A DNA stretch of 64,000 bases from Membranipora membranacea (GCA_914767715.1 OU612070.1:2869501-2933500), one strand, 5' to 3'; positions 24,213 to 34,157 are shown, numbered from the stretch's first letter. The notes: generated by a model from the sequence alone, not told the origin. Program-made: numbers and translations.

Positions 24213-25005
24213 TCAAAGTTGACCGAACTTATTCTCCATTGCTGTTGTGAACTTCTCTTTTACCGTTGTCAGTTTAAGTAGTTTGCGATTCCATTTTGCC
24301 TTTAGACTCGGCGCTTTACACTTGCCCGCTAGTTTGAGCCGCACTTTTCCAAGGATCAGATAATGATCGCTGCACACATCTCCAGATCGCATCACTCTCT
24401 CATCATGCAGGGATCTCCTCCACATCCTGTTTATCAGCAAATGGTCTATCTGAGTTAGCTGCCCGCGAGGGGAACGCCACGTTAACTTGTGTATATCTTT
24501 GTGAGGGAAAATAGAACCCCCAATCACCATGCCATTTATCCTTCCAAACTGTATAAGCCTCTCTCCATTGTCGTTTGCCGCCCCAACTCCATGTTGCCCT
24601 AGAGAATCTTCCGTCCCAATATTCACCATTCCAACTTGTGCGTTGAGATCTCCCAGAAGCATGTCATGTCTGGGGACCTCATCTTTAGCCTAACATCAAA
24701 GCCGTACCTTGATGGTGCTGATTATCTTGCCTTCCCGAGTACAACACTATTTCTCCAGTCTCCAATCTCTCCTCTCCTTCTCCCGTCAATCTGCTCTCAC
24801 TAATACCCAGAAGCTCCAGGTTCATTTGTTGGAACTCTCTCGCCACCTGCTCGGTGCGCCCGTCCGCATACATGGTCATGATATCCCAGGCACCAACACG
24901 TAGTAGTTCTCGCGGGGCCAGCAGAAATGTACTCCTATCCAGATACACATGCCGGTCATGTAGCTTTCTCGAGGCTGGAATTTTCTTTTTCTGCGTCCTC
25001 CGCAA
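24213..25005 (-). pseudogene. LINE-2 endonuclease domain, internally deleted
   Basis: The upstream part (25005-24685) has RVGAWDIMTMYADGRTEQVA and LLGISESRLTGEG, the start of an AP-endonuclease-like fold. The downstream part (24662-24213) has LLGDLNAQVG, GERLIQFGRINGMVIGGSIF, IDHLLINRMWRRS and SDHYLILGKV, the catalytic D/N and SDH motifs. The central stretch normally found between the two is missing. The parts meet within about 25 nt in different frames, which indicates an internal deletion. Confidence 0.7.
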
Positions 25006-25041
25006 CTGGTTTGGGTAGGATTATTTGATTCTGTTTCTGTA

Positions 25042-25046
25042 ACTGG
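25042..25046. repeat. Target-site duplication ACTGG, left
   Basis: ACTGG directly precedes the left LTR and is repeated at 30316-30320 directly after the right LTR. This is a 5-bp target duplication as made by Ty3/gypsy integrases. Confidence 0.85.
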
Positions 25047-25283
25047 TGTTTATTTTGTATTTTGTTGGTTGTATATAAATCAAGCTGTTTGATTTATTGT
25101 TGGAGCGTGTACATTTATTATGTGACCATTGTGTCAATGACTTATAAATGACTGTATATCAACTGTACATCAACTGTACATCAACTGATTATAATTGTGA
25201 TGGCATGCCTTATTTATACTATCGGCAGCATGCTAAATGAGCACGTGACTTAATTAGTGGTCACTGCATATGAGGACACAACA
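25047..25283 (-). repeat. 3' LTR of the gypsy element
   Basis: A 237-bp terminal repeat (TGTTTATTTTG...GACACAACA). It contains two copies of ACTGTACATCA and matches the repeat at 30076-30315 almost base for base. Confidence 0.9.
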
Positions 25284-25300
25284 TCCCTCTTTTCCTCATT
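25284..25300 (-). other. Polypurine tract of the gypsy element
   Basis: On the minus strand the 17 bases before the 3' LTR read AATGAGGAAAAGAGGGA, almost all purine, at the position used to prime plus-strand DNA synthesis. Confidence 0.75.
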
Positions 25301-25603
25301 AGACTTGAATGAGTAATTATCTGAAAACTTTACATACAAAAAGCGAGCATAAAATATTACAGCAACATAAATGTCTTATTTATAAAATTTGTCAGCAATA
25401 ATATATTTTAGTATGTAAATGATATGTCAATGGAATCTCTTTATAGTGTAGAGATGTTCAGAGTCAATTGCGGCCAGCAGCTACCGTGCCATCCTTGCCT
25501 CAAAAAATCCATAATCTATTTATGGGAAAATAGAGAACAAGCACCACTGATATTCGTGTTGTCAGTGGGGGTAGGATTTGCCTTGGTATGAAACCGCAGG
25601 AGT

Positions 25604-26401
25604 TCACTCTCCTTTCGACTCTGTTGTGCTGCAGTGCATCGGGCACTTTTGACATGACGTATTAGGCTGAGTTCCTTGATAATACGTGTAGCAGAGGTCG
25701 TAGTAATCCCTGAGACTGCTTAGATAGTTAGTGTATCTGTCTGGAGTGTTCTTATGGCGTGGCGATCTTCTGACACTATTTTCCCTCTTTTCTTCCTCTG
25801 TGGTGCCTACGATACCGGCATCTACAAAAGAAGAGTGTATGATTTCATGGGTTCTCTTGTAGGGTCTCAGATGGGAACTGTTACGGACATATTCTCGTCC
25901 ATCTGAGGATCGTACAGTTACTTGTGACCCATTTTTGTTCACTACTACATAAATATTATCATTGTAGTAGCGGGTGTCAGTTTTTTGTGAAATTTGATCT
26001 CTGATGAGTAAAACTTCATCACCGATAGAAATACTAGAGTTTGCAGCCTTGCGCTTACGGTCAGTGTATTCTTTTACTTTAGCCTTATATTCAGCGTCAT
26101 GCTGTCTGACCTGAATATCATCTAACTTACTATCATTATCATACATAGGTAATTTGGTACGCAGCTTACGACCAAATAATAATTCTGCTGGACTCTTACC
26201 AGTCGCAGGATGGGGTGTATTTCTATAAAAAAATAAATACTTGTGGAGTTCACTCCCCCATTCTTTTCCTGTAGTCACGGCTATTTGAAGCCTTTTCTTT
26301 ATGGACTTCATCGATGATTCAACAAGACCATTACCTTGAGGCCACTTAGGTGTACCCCTGCTGTGTTTAATTGCCAAATTCTCACAGAATTTCCTAAAAT
26401 C
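25604..26401 (-). pseudogene. Gypsy pol, C-terminal part of integrase after the stop
   Basis: This stretch is in the same frame as the main gag-pol frame and follows its stop directly. It supplies the last catalytic glutamate region (PKWPQGNGLVE), an arm with TGKSPAELLFGRKL, and a C-terminal module (GDEVLLIRDQ, NSSHLRPYK) of the GPY/F kind. About 265 codons run to the end at 25604. The rest of the frame is open, so a single nonsense change is the only visible lesion. The piece would be lost unless the stop is suppressed. Confidence 0.85.
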
Positions 26402-29400
26402 CTACGAGATGAAAGCTTGTCCTGAATCACTTTTCAAGTACTGTGGGATTCCATGAGTTTGAAAAACTTCATCTAATGCCTTTAGTGTGGTTGCAGCACT
26501 GGTCGATTTTACCGCAATGCACTCAAAATACCTACTATAATAGTCAATAACAACAAGCAAGTACTGGCTAGAATGACCAAATGGACCAAAATTATCTACC
26601 GCAACTTCCTTCCATGGCGCTGTTGGGAGGTCAGAACTCAACATGGGTTCCGGAGAACTTGGTTTACCTACTAATTGACACTTATGACATGCTGTGATGT
26701 GTTTGTCCACATCGCTATCAATGTTTGGCCACCAAACCTTAGTCCTCAAATTCCTCTTAGTACCAACAACCCCTAGATGTCCTGTATGAGCCAAATTTAA
26801 AACATGTGGTCTGAGTTGAGAGGGTATGACTATTCTGCTGCCTCTCAATACTAGGTTTCCTATCACACACAATTCACCACTAATTAGCTTATACGACTTT
26901 GATATACCACGAACATCAAAATTATTTGAATTTATGCATTTCCTAACAATGGATAATTCCTCGTCGTCTAAAGAAATTTTCTCTATCTCTTTAGCGGTCA
27001 TAGCTCTAGGTACAGAATTTAAAGCTACAAATCTAACATATGCTTCAGCCTTGTTTGCGAGAGACAAATCACAAACTTTACTTGCTGAGAGCCTTGAGAA
27101 AGGGTCTGCTACGTTTTTGCTACCTGGCCAATAAACTACAGTGTAATCATATGGCATAAGACGTAACACCCAGCGTTCAATCCTAGCACATGGTTTTGAG
27201 CGCGGACCATAAATAACCTGCAGTGGCTCATGGTCTGTAACCAAATCAAACTTATTGCCTATCAAATATGGCTTGAAACTTTCACATGCCCACACCAAAC
27301 TTAGAGCTTCCCTTTCAGTCTGATGGTATCTAGATTCAACATCACTCAAACTTCTCGATGCATAGCTAATAACCCGTGGTCCATCCTCCTGATCCTGGAT
27401 AAGAACAGCACCTAAACCAAAAGGACTTGCATCAGCTACCACCTTAGTCGGATATTTGAGATCAAAATAACCTAAAGTCTCACTACTGGCTAGACTTTTC
27501 TTCACTTTCTCAAACGTTACTATCTGCTCCTGGTTGAGAACAAATTTTTCTTTGACACCTTTCTGCTTGCCATCTGCTGGCTGCTTTTTCAGTCTGCGCA
27601 GTGTTTCTGTCTTGGTCGAGAAATCTGGTATGAACTTGCTACAATAATTAGCTAATCCTAAGAAAGAACGCAACTCCTCTATGCATGTTGGTTCCTTAGC
27701 GTTTACTATAGCATCAACTTTACCAGCCATCGGATCGATGCCCTTTGCTGATAGTATATGACCTACAAATTCTATCTCATCAACACCAAATGTACACTTC
27801 TGCCTGTTGAGTGTCAATCCTGCTGATTTGAGCCTGTCCAGAACCTGTATCAATCTAGCGTCATGCTCAGCTCTGTCTGAGCCATGTATAATAATATCAT
27901 CAGCGAGGTTTGGAATGCCTTGAATCAATCTATGAATCTCTGCATAAAATTTCTCTTGAGCCATAGAGCAACCATAAAATAACCTCTTATATCGGTATAA
28001 GCCAATGTGACAACTGAATGTTGTGATATCCCTTGAATCGGGATGCAGCGCAAATTGCGTGAAACCTTCCTTCATGTCTAACTTGCTGAAAACCTTGCTG
28101 CCATTCATATCCTGTAATAAATCATCAACAGTCGGCATGGGATGTCTTTCCCTAATAATTGCCTGGTTTGCCCTACGCATATCAACACATAGCCTAATAT
28201 CACCATTAGCCTTAGGTACAGAAATCAAAGGTGAAATCCACTGTGTAGGCTTTGCTACTACCTCTATGATATCTGATTTAACTAGCTGTTCTAGTTTAGC
28301 CTCTACTTTACTCCTCAGTGCGAATGGAACGCGATTATATGGTTGACACACTGGAGCTACATTAGGATCTATTCCTATTTTTATATCTGGGCCTTTGAAT
28401 TTACCTACGCCTGAAAATAAATTCTTATAGTTATCTAGCAGACTACCATAATTACTGACATTACTGGTATTAGAATCTAAGCTATTTACTCCTACGTTGT
28501 AGCCTATTTTGATTAGTTTTAGTGCATGAGATGTATCATTACTCAACAACGACGTCTGATCCCTATCATTAATAATTATGATTTCAGCTGTTGCCCGCTG
28601 ATCTCCTGCTTCTAGTTCCGCATTGAAGCATCCGAACAAGTCTAAGGGCTTATCAGCAGTATACGGAAACAGTTCCAGGTCTGTTGGCTCTACTTTGGCT
28701 CTAAGACCTCCAAGTAAATCAAATGTGTCTTTACTAATCACATTGCTCTGTGAGCCAGAATCTACAAGCACATCAAGCGGAATGTTTCCTACTCTGATTT
28801 CAAGCTTGTCTAGATTAAACTTCGGCCTGATAGCTTTGCACTGAAATGCTGCCTGACCTTGATCAGCATTTTGACTACCAGCTGACAATATAGAATGCAC
28901 CTTTTTCTTAGGTTCAACACTCCTACACATAATAGCAAAATGACCTATTTTTGAGCATTTATTACATTGCTTATCCTTAGCTGGGCAGTTAGTATCACTA
29001 CCAATATGCTTGGAAGAACCACACCTATAGCATGATTCAGCTGACTTACGATTTGATGTACCTCTGTAGGATTTACCACCGTTGGACTTTTCATATCTGG
29101 GTTTTGGCTTGCCGCCACTATTTCCATGCCTAACAAATGAGCCTAATCGGTTGACACCACCTGTTGCATTGGGAAATTCATGAGCATTACTTTTAGCATG
29201 AGCGCTAGCACCAGGGTTTTGACCATTTCTCATTTCCCTATTTTGCATTTCCACCGCTTCATGTGATGCTGAAATGCTCATTAGCTTTGCTAGGTCAAGA
29301 GTTGCCCCTGCTTCTAAGAACTTTTTTCTAAGAGCATCGTAATAGCAGCCTGAAACAATCTGATCAACTATCGAGTCATTAACATCAACGTACTCACAGC

Positions 29401-29818
29401 CTACAGATCCTTTTCTAAGTCTACCTACATATTGGGCTATCGTCTCACCTGCAGTCTGACGCATTTGCCTAAACACATGACGCATGAACCTTTTATTTGG
29501 TTTTACCAAAAAATGCGCGTTCAAGATTTGAGTTGTGCCATCATAATCATCGGGCTGACATTTTTCAGTAACCTCCTCAATTGAATCGTTATGATTCTTA
29601 AGCACCTCCCGAACACGTGGTCCACCACAGAACAACAACAATGCCTGGCGGTGTCTCCTAAGCGATGTTTCCTTAGCGGAAGTTCCACTGGGGTTGAACA
29701 AACCCTTACAATCAGCATAGCAATCGAACTCCTCGATCCATGCCAACCAAGCTGTAGCTACTACACTTGCCTCACCTTCTACCTCAAAATTACCTGGGCG
29801 TCCTATATCTAGACTCAT
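26402..29818 (-). CDS. Gypsy gag-pol polyprotein up to an in-frame stop in integrase
   Basis: A 1,138-residue frame. Gag occupies about residues 1-260. Two zinc knuckles (CYRCGSSKHIG..., CNKCSKIGHFAIMC) lie at about 263-298, and the aspartic protease motif LVDSGSQSNV at about 351-360. The reverse transcriptase follows, with KLDMKEGFTQFALHP and the catalytic NLADDIIIHG box. Next come RNase H (DASPFGLGAV, YHQTEREALSLVWA, VTDHEPLQVI) and the integrase HHCC zinc finger (HTGHLGVVGT, ITACHKCQ). The first integrase aspartates are present (VDNFGPFG, KSDSGQAFIS). The frame then meets TAG at 26402-26404, before the last catalytic residue. Gag and Pol are in one frame, with no frameshift between them. 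Confidence 0.92.
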   Translation of the reverse strand: MSLDIGRPGNFEVEGEASVVATAWLAWIEEFDCYADCKGLFNPSGTSAKETSLRRHRQALLLFCGGPRVREVLKNHNDSIEEVTEKCQPDDYDGTTQILNAHFLVKPNKRFMRHVFRQMRQTAGETIAQYVGRLRKGSVGCEYVDVNDSIVDQIVSGCYYDALRKKFLEAGATLDLAKLMSISASHEAVEMQNREMRNGQNPGASAHAKSNAHEFPNATGGVNRLGSFVRHGNSGGKPKPRYEKSNGGKSYRGTSNRKSAESCYRCGSSKHIGSDTNCPAKDKQCNKCSKIGHFAIMCRSVEPKKKVHSILSAGSQNADQGQAAFQCKAIRPKFNLDKLEIRVGNIPLDVLVDSGSQSNVISKDTFDLLGGLRAKVEPTDLELFPYTADKPLDLFGCFNAELEAGDQRATAEIIIINDRDQTSLLSNDTSHALKLIKIGYNVGVNSLDSNTSNVSNYGSLLDNYKNLFSGVGKFKGPDIKIGIDPNVAPVCQPYNRVPFALRSKVEAKLEQLVKSDIIEVVAKPTQWISPLISVPKANGDIRLCVDMRRANQAIIRERHPMPTVDDLLQDMNGSKVFSKLDMKEGFTQFALHPDSRDITTFSCHIGLYRYKRLFYGCSMAQEKFYAEIHRLIQGIPNLADDIIIHGSDRAEHDARLIQVLDRLKSAGLTLNRQKCTFGVDEIEFVGHILSAKGIDPMAGKVDAIVNAKEPTCIEELRSFLGLANYCSKFIPDFSTKTETLRRLKKQPADGKQKGVKEKFVLNQEQIVTFEKVKKSLASSETLGYFDLKYPTKVVADASPFGLGAVLIQDQEDGPRVISYASRSLSDVESRYHQTEREALSLVWACESFKPYLIGNKFDLVTDHEPLQVIYGPRSKPCARIERWVLRLMPYDYTVVYWPGSKNVADPFSRLSASKVCDLSLANKAEAYVRFVALNSVPRAMTAKEIEKISLDDEELSIVRKCINSNNFDVRGISKSYKLISGELCVIGNLVLRGSRIVIPSQLRPHVLNLAHTGHLGVVGTKRNLRTKVWWPNIDSDVDKHITACHKCQLVGKPSSPEPMLSSDLPTAPWKEVAVDNFGPFGHSSQYLLVVIDYYSRYFECIAVKSTSAATTLKALDEVFQTHGIPQYLKSDSGQAFIS

Positions 29819-30061
29819 CTTTTATGATCTGATATGCGCTATTCAGTGAAAATTTTCTAATGGGTAAAGGTTTACATTTAGTACTACAAGTAATCGGAAA
29901 TCAACTTATCTTATTCTGATAGTCTTTTCTGTCTCCGTCACTGTCATGGGCTTCTGTTCTTCGCTTAGTCTGTGTCTGTGTTTGGCTGCGTACCGTCTGT
30001 TTATGGATCTATCACCCTCTTTGGCATAGTCTCCTTCTCCACCTCAATCTTTTTGAGTTTT

Positions 30062-30074
30062 ATCCTCGTCGCCA
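30062..30074 (-). other. Primer-binding site matching tRNA-Ser(GCU)
   Basis: On the + strand the 13 bases ATCCTCGTCGCCA equal the 3' end (with CCA) of animal tRNA-Ser(GCU) as I recall it. The minus-strand element therefore has the complementary TGGCGACGAGGAT one base inside its 5' LTR, the standard place for a retroelement primer site. Confidence 0.75.
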
Positions 30075-30075
30075 A

Positions 30076-30315
30076 TGTTTATTTTGTATTTTGTTGGTTG
30101 TATATAAATCAAGCTGTTTGATTTATTGTTGGAGCGTGTACATTTATAATATGTGACCATTGTGTCAATGACTTATAAATGACTGTATATCAATTGTACA
30201 TCAACTGTACATCAACTGATTATAATTGTGATGGCATGCCTTATTTTATACTATCGGCAGCATGCTAAATGAGCACGTGACTTAATTAGTGGTCACTGCA
30301 TATGAGGACACAACA
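30076..30315 (-). repeat. 5' LTR of the gypsy element
   Basis: A 240-bp repeat with TG/CA ends. It differs from the 25047 copy by a 2-base and a 1-base insertion and one C/T change. Confidence 0.9.
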
Positions 30316-30320
30316 ACTGG
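30316..30320. repeat. Target-site duplication ACTGG, right
   Basis: Partner of 25042-25046, directly abutting the CA end of the LTR. Confidence 0.85.
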
Positions 30321-30410
30321 GTTTTTTAATGTGAATGTGTAGTTGACCCAGACACAACCCTCCTCTTTTACACGGACTTGGGACCGTCTGGATGAATTCG
30401 GGGATCTGCT

Positions 30411-30960
30411 CCAGGTAGGGAGGCATTAATGGCATCAGTTATAAGCTATACAAGAAATATCCAGGCATTCTGGAGATACTGAATAAAGTGCTCAATCAAA
30501 TCTAGAAGACTGGCAAGATCCCAGATGAGTGGTGTCGTGCAAATGGTGTGTATATACCAAAAGAGGATAAGGCGGCAGGCCTAGGGCAGTATCATTGTTT
30601 AATGTAGAAGGCAAGATTTTCTTCAGTGTTCTGGCAAAAAGCGTGACAGATTATCTTATGAACAATGGATTCATTGATCCATCAATTCAGAGGGCAGACA
30701 TCGCAAGATTCCCTGGATGTCTTGAGCACGTGAGCATGATTTAGTCAGCAACAAAATCTGCTAAAAAAGCTAAATCAAACTAAGGGTGGTCTGGTTAGAT
30801 TTGGCCAATGCCTATTGTGGCTGCTTCACAGCGGTTTAGATCCTTTGCCATTCAATGGGAGTTGTGCCTAATTGGCCATAGCTGCATAGCTTTATGCGGT
30901 ACCGGGCTATTGTGTTTTGTGTCCAATTATCTGCACTGATGGATTAATTTGGCAAGCAAA
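30411..30960 (+). mobile_element. LINE-1b: reverse transcriptase fragment of the decayed non-LTR element
   Basis: The + strand frames read NGISYKLYKKYPGILEIL, KTGKIPDEWCRANGVYIPKE, EGKIFFSVLAKSVTDYL, MNNGFIDPSIQ and, after further frame changes, VWLDLANAY, which is motif A of this LINE family's polymerase. These continue the protein that breaks off at 22145, so the piece is the right-hand flank of the LINE-2 insertion. Stops and frameshifts abound. The sequence fades by about 30960. Confidence 0.65.
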
Positions 30961-31149
30961 TTCCTAAGCATTTAGTTGCCCTGTGAGCCTTGGTGTTTGA
31001 GGATTTCCTCACAGGCTCAGTAAACTTGAGTTGCGTATAAACTTCACTTGACTTAATATCTCTTTTATTTCTCGGTACATTCAAAATTAATTAATAGGGT
31101 TTAGATTTGTGTTTATTTGATCTTTGAGTATATTGTTCCTTATAGTTTG

Positions 31150-31879
31150 CATAGAAGGTATAATATCTAGGGGTGAGGCTGAACTAGTGCCAAAATCAGA
31201 ACTCGAAAGCCGGGAGGGTTGGTTTTTACCTCATCACGGTGTTTATCATAAAAAGACCGGAAAGTCGTATTTGACTGTGGTGCGCAGGCTAATGGTGTCA
31301 ATCTGAATGATGAGTTATTACAAGGTCCTAACCTAAACAATTCTCTGCTGGGAGTGTTATTGAGATTTCGGCAAAAACCAGTAGCTTTATCTTGTGACAT
31401 CGAGAAGATGTATCATCGCTTCAGGCTAGTAAACGAGCACCGTGCTTATCTTCGGTTCTTTTGGCTTGATCATCAAGGTTTTTTTTGGTGCTATATCGTC
31501 TCCCAACTGTGCTAAATATGGTCTCAATAGGCTAGCAATAGACTATGGTGAAAATTACCCACTAGCTCAGGAGTTTATTGAGCATAATTTCTATGTTGAC
31601 GGTGGTTTATGTAGTGTAAATACCGGTGATGAAGCCATCGAACTTCTGAAACAAACTAGGTCATTGTGTAAAAATGGCAATCTTCATGTACACAAGCTTC
31701 TATCCAATCAACCTCAGGTGCTGGAAGCCTTCCTTCAAGAGGATACAAATCTCAAACCACAGAACAATATTCAGCTGCTCGACTCAACAGAGCGACGTCT
31801 AGGCATGCTATGGGCCTTGGACTCACCTATTAATATCAGCCTGTACCTGCTAATGAAATTACTAGGAGGTCTGTGTTAG
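31150..31879 (+). pseudogene. BEL/Pao reverse transcriptase remnant
   Basis: It reads GWFLPHHGVYHKKTGKS, then in another frame NGVNLNDELLQGPNL, LSCDIEKMYHRFRL (motif A aspartate) and FFWLDHQGFFWCYIV, then in a third frame NCAKYGLNRLAID and HNFYVDGGLCS. The catalytic YVDD box reads YVDG, so the second aspartate is gone. Frame changes near 31260-31300 and 31480-31510 break it. Confidence 0.75.
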
Positions 31880-32913
31880 CTAATGTAGCTTCGGTATACG
31901 ATCTTATGGGTCTCATAAGTCCTCTTATTCTGCAAGCTAGAGTAATGATACAAAACTCATGTAAAGATGGTTTGAGTTGGGACCAGGAACTTGATCAAAA
32001 TATGTGTGATAAGTGGAAATTCTGGGACTTCGAAATCTCCAAAATCTCCAGTCTATCCATTCCCAGGTGTATTCACCCACACTCATTCAGGCCAGTCAAA
32101 CAAGAAATCCATACATTCGCAGATGCTAGCGAGCTAGGGTATGGAGCATGGTCATATGTTAGGTCATTTGATGAAAATAATGCTGTACATTGTAGTCTAA
32201 TGCTAGGAAAAACTCGTGTGGCTCCGTTAAAGAAACTTATTACCATTCCTAGGCTAGAGTTACAAGCAGCATTACTAGCTGCTAAGCATTGTAATTCTCT
32301 CAAAACTGAACTAGGCATACTGTGTGATAGTTATCTCTGGTCAGACTCAAAAATCGTCTTAGGCTATATCAATAATGACTCGAAACGGTTCCAAACATTT
32401 GTTACGAATCGTATGATTCAAATCAATGAAATCTCGTAGAAATCCCAATGGGATTATGTGAGTACTAGTTTGAATCCTGCAGATTTTGCATCCCGTGGAT
32501 TAAGCACAGTAGAATTCCTGAACAATTCTATGTGGTTTCATAGATCCGACTATCTGTGGAAGACCGATCCATTACCTAGCTCAAACTGTTCATTTACTGT
32601 TGATCCTGATGACTTGGAGCTGAAAAAATCAGCTATCACTCTAGCTGCTAACTCAAAATCACTGTCAGGGTTTTATGAAATAGTTTTGAGTTTGGTGAAT
32701 AAATCATCATCATGGAATAAAACTGTCAGATGTGTAGCCATGTTACAAAATATCAAGTCAAAGCATTCATTTGATGGGTGCGGGAAGTTGTCTGCTCTGC
32801 ATACCCAGAATGCATCAAACTACATCATTTCACTAGTCCAGAGTATCAGCTATCAGAATGAAATTCAGTCACTCCAGTCAGGGTGTGCAATCGATAAATC
32901 TAGTTCATTATGA
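31873..32913 (+). pseudogene. BEL/Pao Pao-domain and RNase H remnant
   Basis: Open segment 31873-32439 reads VASVYDLMGLISPLILQARV, then FADASELGYGAWSYV, ITIPRLELQAALLAAKH and LWSDSKIVLGYI (RNase H-like acidic residues). A stop at 32437-32439 is followed in frame by TSLNPADFASRGL (32458 on), the conserved segment after RNase H. This is the characteristic core of Pao-type polyproteins. Confidence 0.78.
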
Positions 32914-33630
32914 AGACTGGATTGCTTCATTGATAGTGATGATCTGTTACGAGTGGGTGGTAGAGTAAAACTGTCGTCTCTGTCATTAGCAGACAAGCAT
33001 CCCATTGTCATACCAAAACAGTCCAATCTCAGAAAACAGATTTTGCAGCATTATCATGAACAAGTAGCTCACCAGGGACGTACTTCTACCATGTCAGCTG
33101 TGAGGTCTGCTGGATTTTGAGTGGATGGTTTGAGTAATGCGGTCTCATCTCTGATTTACACATGCTCATTTTGTCGTTGAATCAGGAGGCCAGTAGAAAG
33201 TCAGAAAATGGCACACCTCCCACCTGAGCGTGTTGAAGTCGTTTCCCCATTCACACATGTAGGATGTGATGTTTTTGGCCCCTTTCCCATAAAAGATGGT
33301 CGAAAACACATGAAGAAGTATGGGCTAATAATCACATGCTTGTCCAGTAGAGCTGTACATATTGAAACTCTAGACGATCTCACTACAGACTGCTTCTTGC
33401 AGCGAGCTGGCGCTGCTTTGTGGCTCTTAGAGACCATGTCAGTTCTGTGCGTTGTGACAATGGCACTAATTTCGTTGGTGCAAACAACGAAATTCTGAAA
33501 CTCTATGATGAAATGTCTCAAGATAGTTCATTCAGTAAATATCTACAAGAACACCACTGCGAGTTTATTTTCAATACCCCTCACGCTAGTCATATGGGCG
33601 GGTGTTGGGAAAGAATGATTAGGACAAAAC
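32914..33630 (+). pseudogene. BEL/Pao integrase remnant
   Basis: It contains LRVGGRVKLSSLSLADKHP and ILQHYHEQVAHQGRTSTMSA (zinc-finger histidines), HVGCDVFGPFPIK (first catalytic Asp), SRAVHIETLDDLTTDCFL, then after a +1 frame change VRCDNGTNFVGA (second Asp) and ASHMGGCWERMIR (Glu region). Homology stops abruptly at about 33625. Confidence 0.75.
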
Positions 33631-33639
33631 GCTCTGTGT

Positions 33640-33920
33640 TCCCAGACAAGGCTCAGGTTGTAGCTTCAATCGATAAACTGTATGAGTTGATAGAGAGCTG
33701 TGTGATGCAATTCAAACCTAGCAAGAGTCAGTCCCTGTCATTGTGTAAAGGCACACCTGTACCAAATACCTATGAGGTGAAACAACAACTCATTACAGAG
33801 CTGGACGCGATTGAAAAATGTGGTCTGTCTGGTAAATACAAAGCCTGGCTTCTCAACTTTGCACTCATGCCTTGAAATTTGTGGCCTCTGACAGTTTATG
33901 ATATTCCACTTACACCAGTT
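33640..33920 (+). mobile_element. LINE-1c: post-polymerase fragment of the decayed non-LTR element
   Basis: It reads CVMQFKPSKSQSLSLCKG, TELDAIEKCGLSGKYKAWLL and, after a stop, LTVYDIPLTPVEIMEQMINK. These match the region after the polymerase core of the LINE family seen at 21560 and 30411. The core with motifs B and C is missing between the pieces. It probably belongs to the same ancient insertion. Confidence 0.6.
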
Positions 33921-33939
33921 GAGATAATGGAGCAAATGA

Positions 33940-34157
33940 TTAACAAATGTACTGTATGCCAGTTCGTTCACTCTTTCACTGCCTAGCACACATCGTTGTT
34001 TGACTCCATTTGTCACAGCAAAACCTTCAGAAATTCCAGTTTCTTGTGCTGCTAGAGCTTGCATACCATCATGTAGAGCCTTAATCAAGTTGATAACTAT
34101 CTCTGTCAAGCCAAACTTCTCAGTATGAGCCAGCGCGAACCTTGTTAACCCGGGCAA
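33940..34157 (-). mobile_element. Reverse transcriptase fragment of another non-LTR element
   Basis: On the minus strand it reads FGLTEIVINLIKALHDGMQA and SEGFAVTNGVKQRCVLGS, the thumb-side helix and motif B (VTNGVKQGC) common to jockey/CR1-like reverse transcriptases. Only about 65 codons survive. Confidence 0.65.

Larger units (their letters stand above)
25047..30315 (-). mobile_element. Ty3/gypsy LTR retrotransposon, nearly intact, minus strand
   Basis: The element is 5.27 kb, bounded by two LTRs (TG...CA ends) and a 5-bp duplication ACTGG. Reading on the minus strand it has a 5' LTR (30315-30076), primer-binding site (30074-30062), a leader of about 240 nt, one long gag-pol frame (29818 to 25604, broken by a single in-frame stop at 26402-26404), a polypurine tract (25300-25284) and a 3' LTR (25283-25047). 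The LTRs differ by only about one substitution and two small indels by eye, so insertion is recent. It lies within the 5' part of LINE-2. Tyr/Mag-type affinity is suggested by the Ser-tRNA primer, not proven. Confidence 0.9.
22146..30410 (-). mobile_element. LINE-2: APE-type non-LTR retrotransposon, interrupted by the gypsy element
   Basis: A minus-strand element whose coding order is endonuclease (25005-24213), linker (24098-23457), reverse transcriptase (23447-22773) and C-terminal tail (about 22390-22165). Its 3' end falls at a short direct repeat (TAAGTCAAG units, 22146-22170), typical of LINEs that end in microsatellite-like tails. Its 5' untranslated part is split by the gypsy insertion at 25047-30315 and probably continues to about 30410. 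Frameshifts and an internal deletion make it inactive. The clade (CR1-, RTE- or I-like) cannot be fixed by eye. Confidence 0.6.
31130..33630 (+). mobile_element. Decayed BEL/Pao retrotransposon (pol only)
   Basis: The segment carries protein homology to BEL/Pao pol from mid reverse transcriptase to mid integrase, but no gag, protease or LTRs are visible, so both ends are truncated. Order: reverse transcriptase (31150-31880), RNase H/Pao region (31873-32600), integrase zinc finger and core (32900-33620). At least three frame changes and several stops are present. It lies within the right half of the old LINE-1 copy. Confidence 0.75.

Noticed and set aside
25604-26401. A separate small gene next to the gypsy element
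   Set aside because: It continues the gag-pol frame after a single stop and encodes the integrase end, so it is part of the element.
33201-33521. 106-codon minus-strand frame
   Set aside because: Shadow of the BEL/Pao integrase reading on the + strand.
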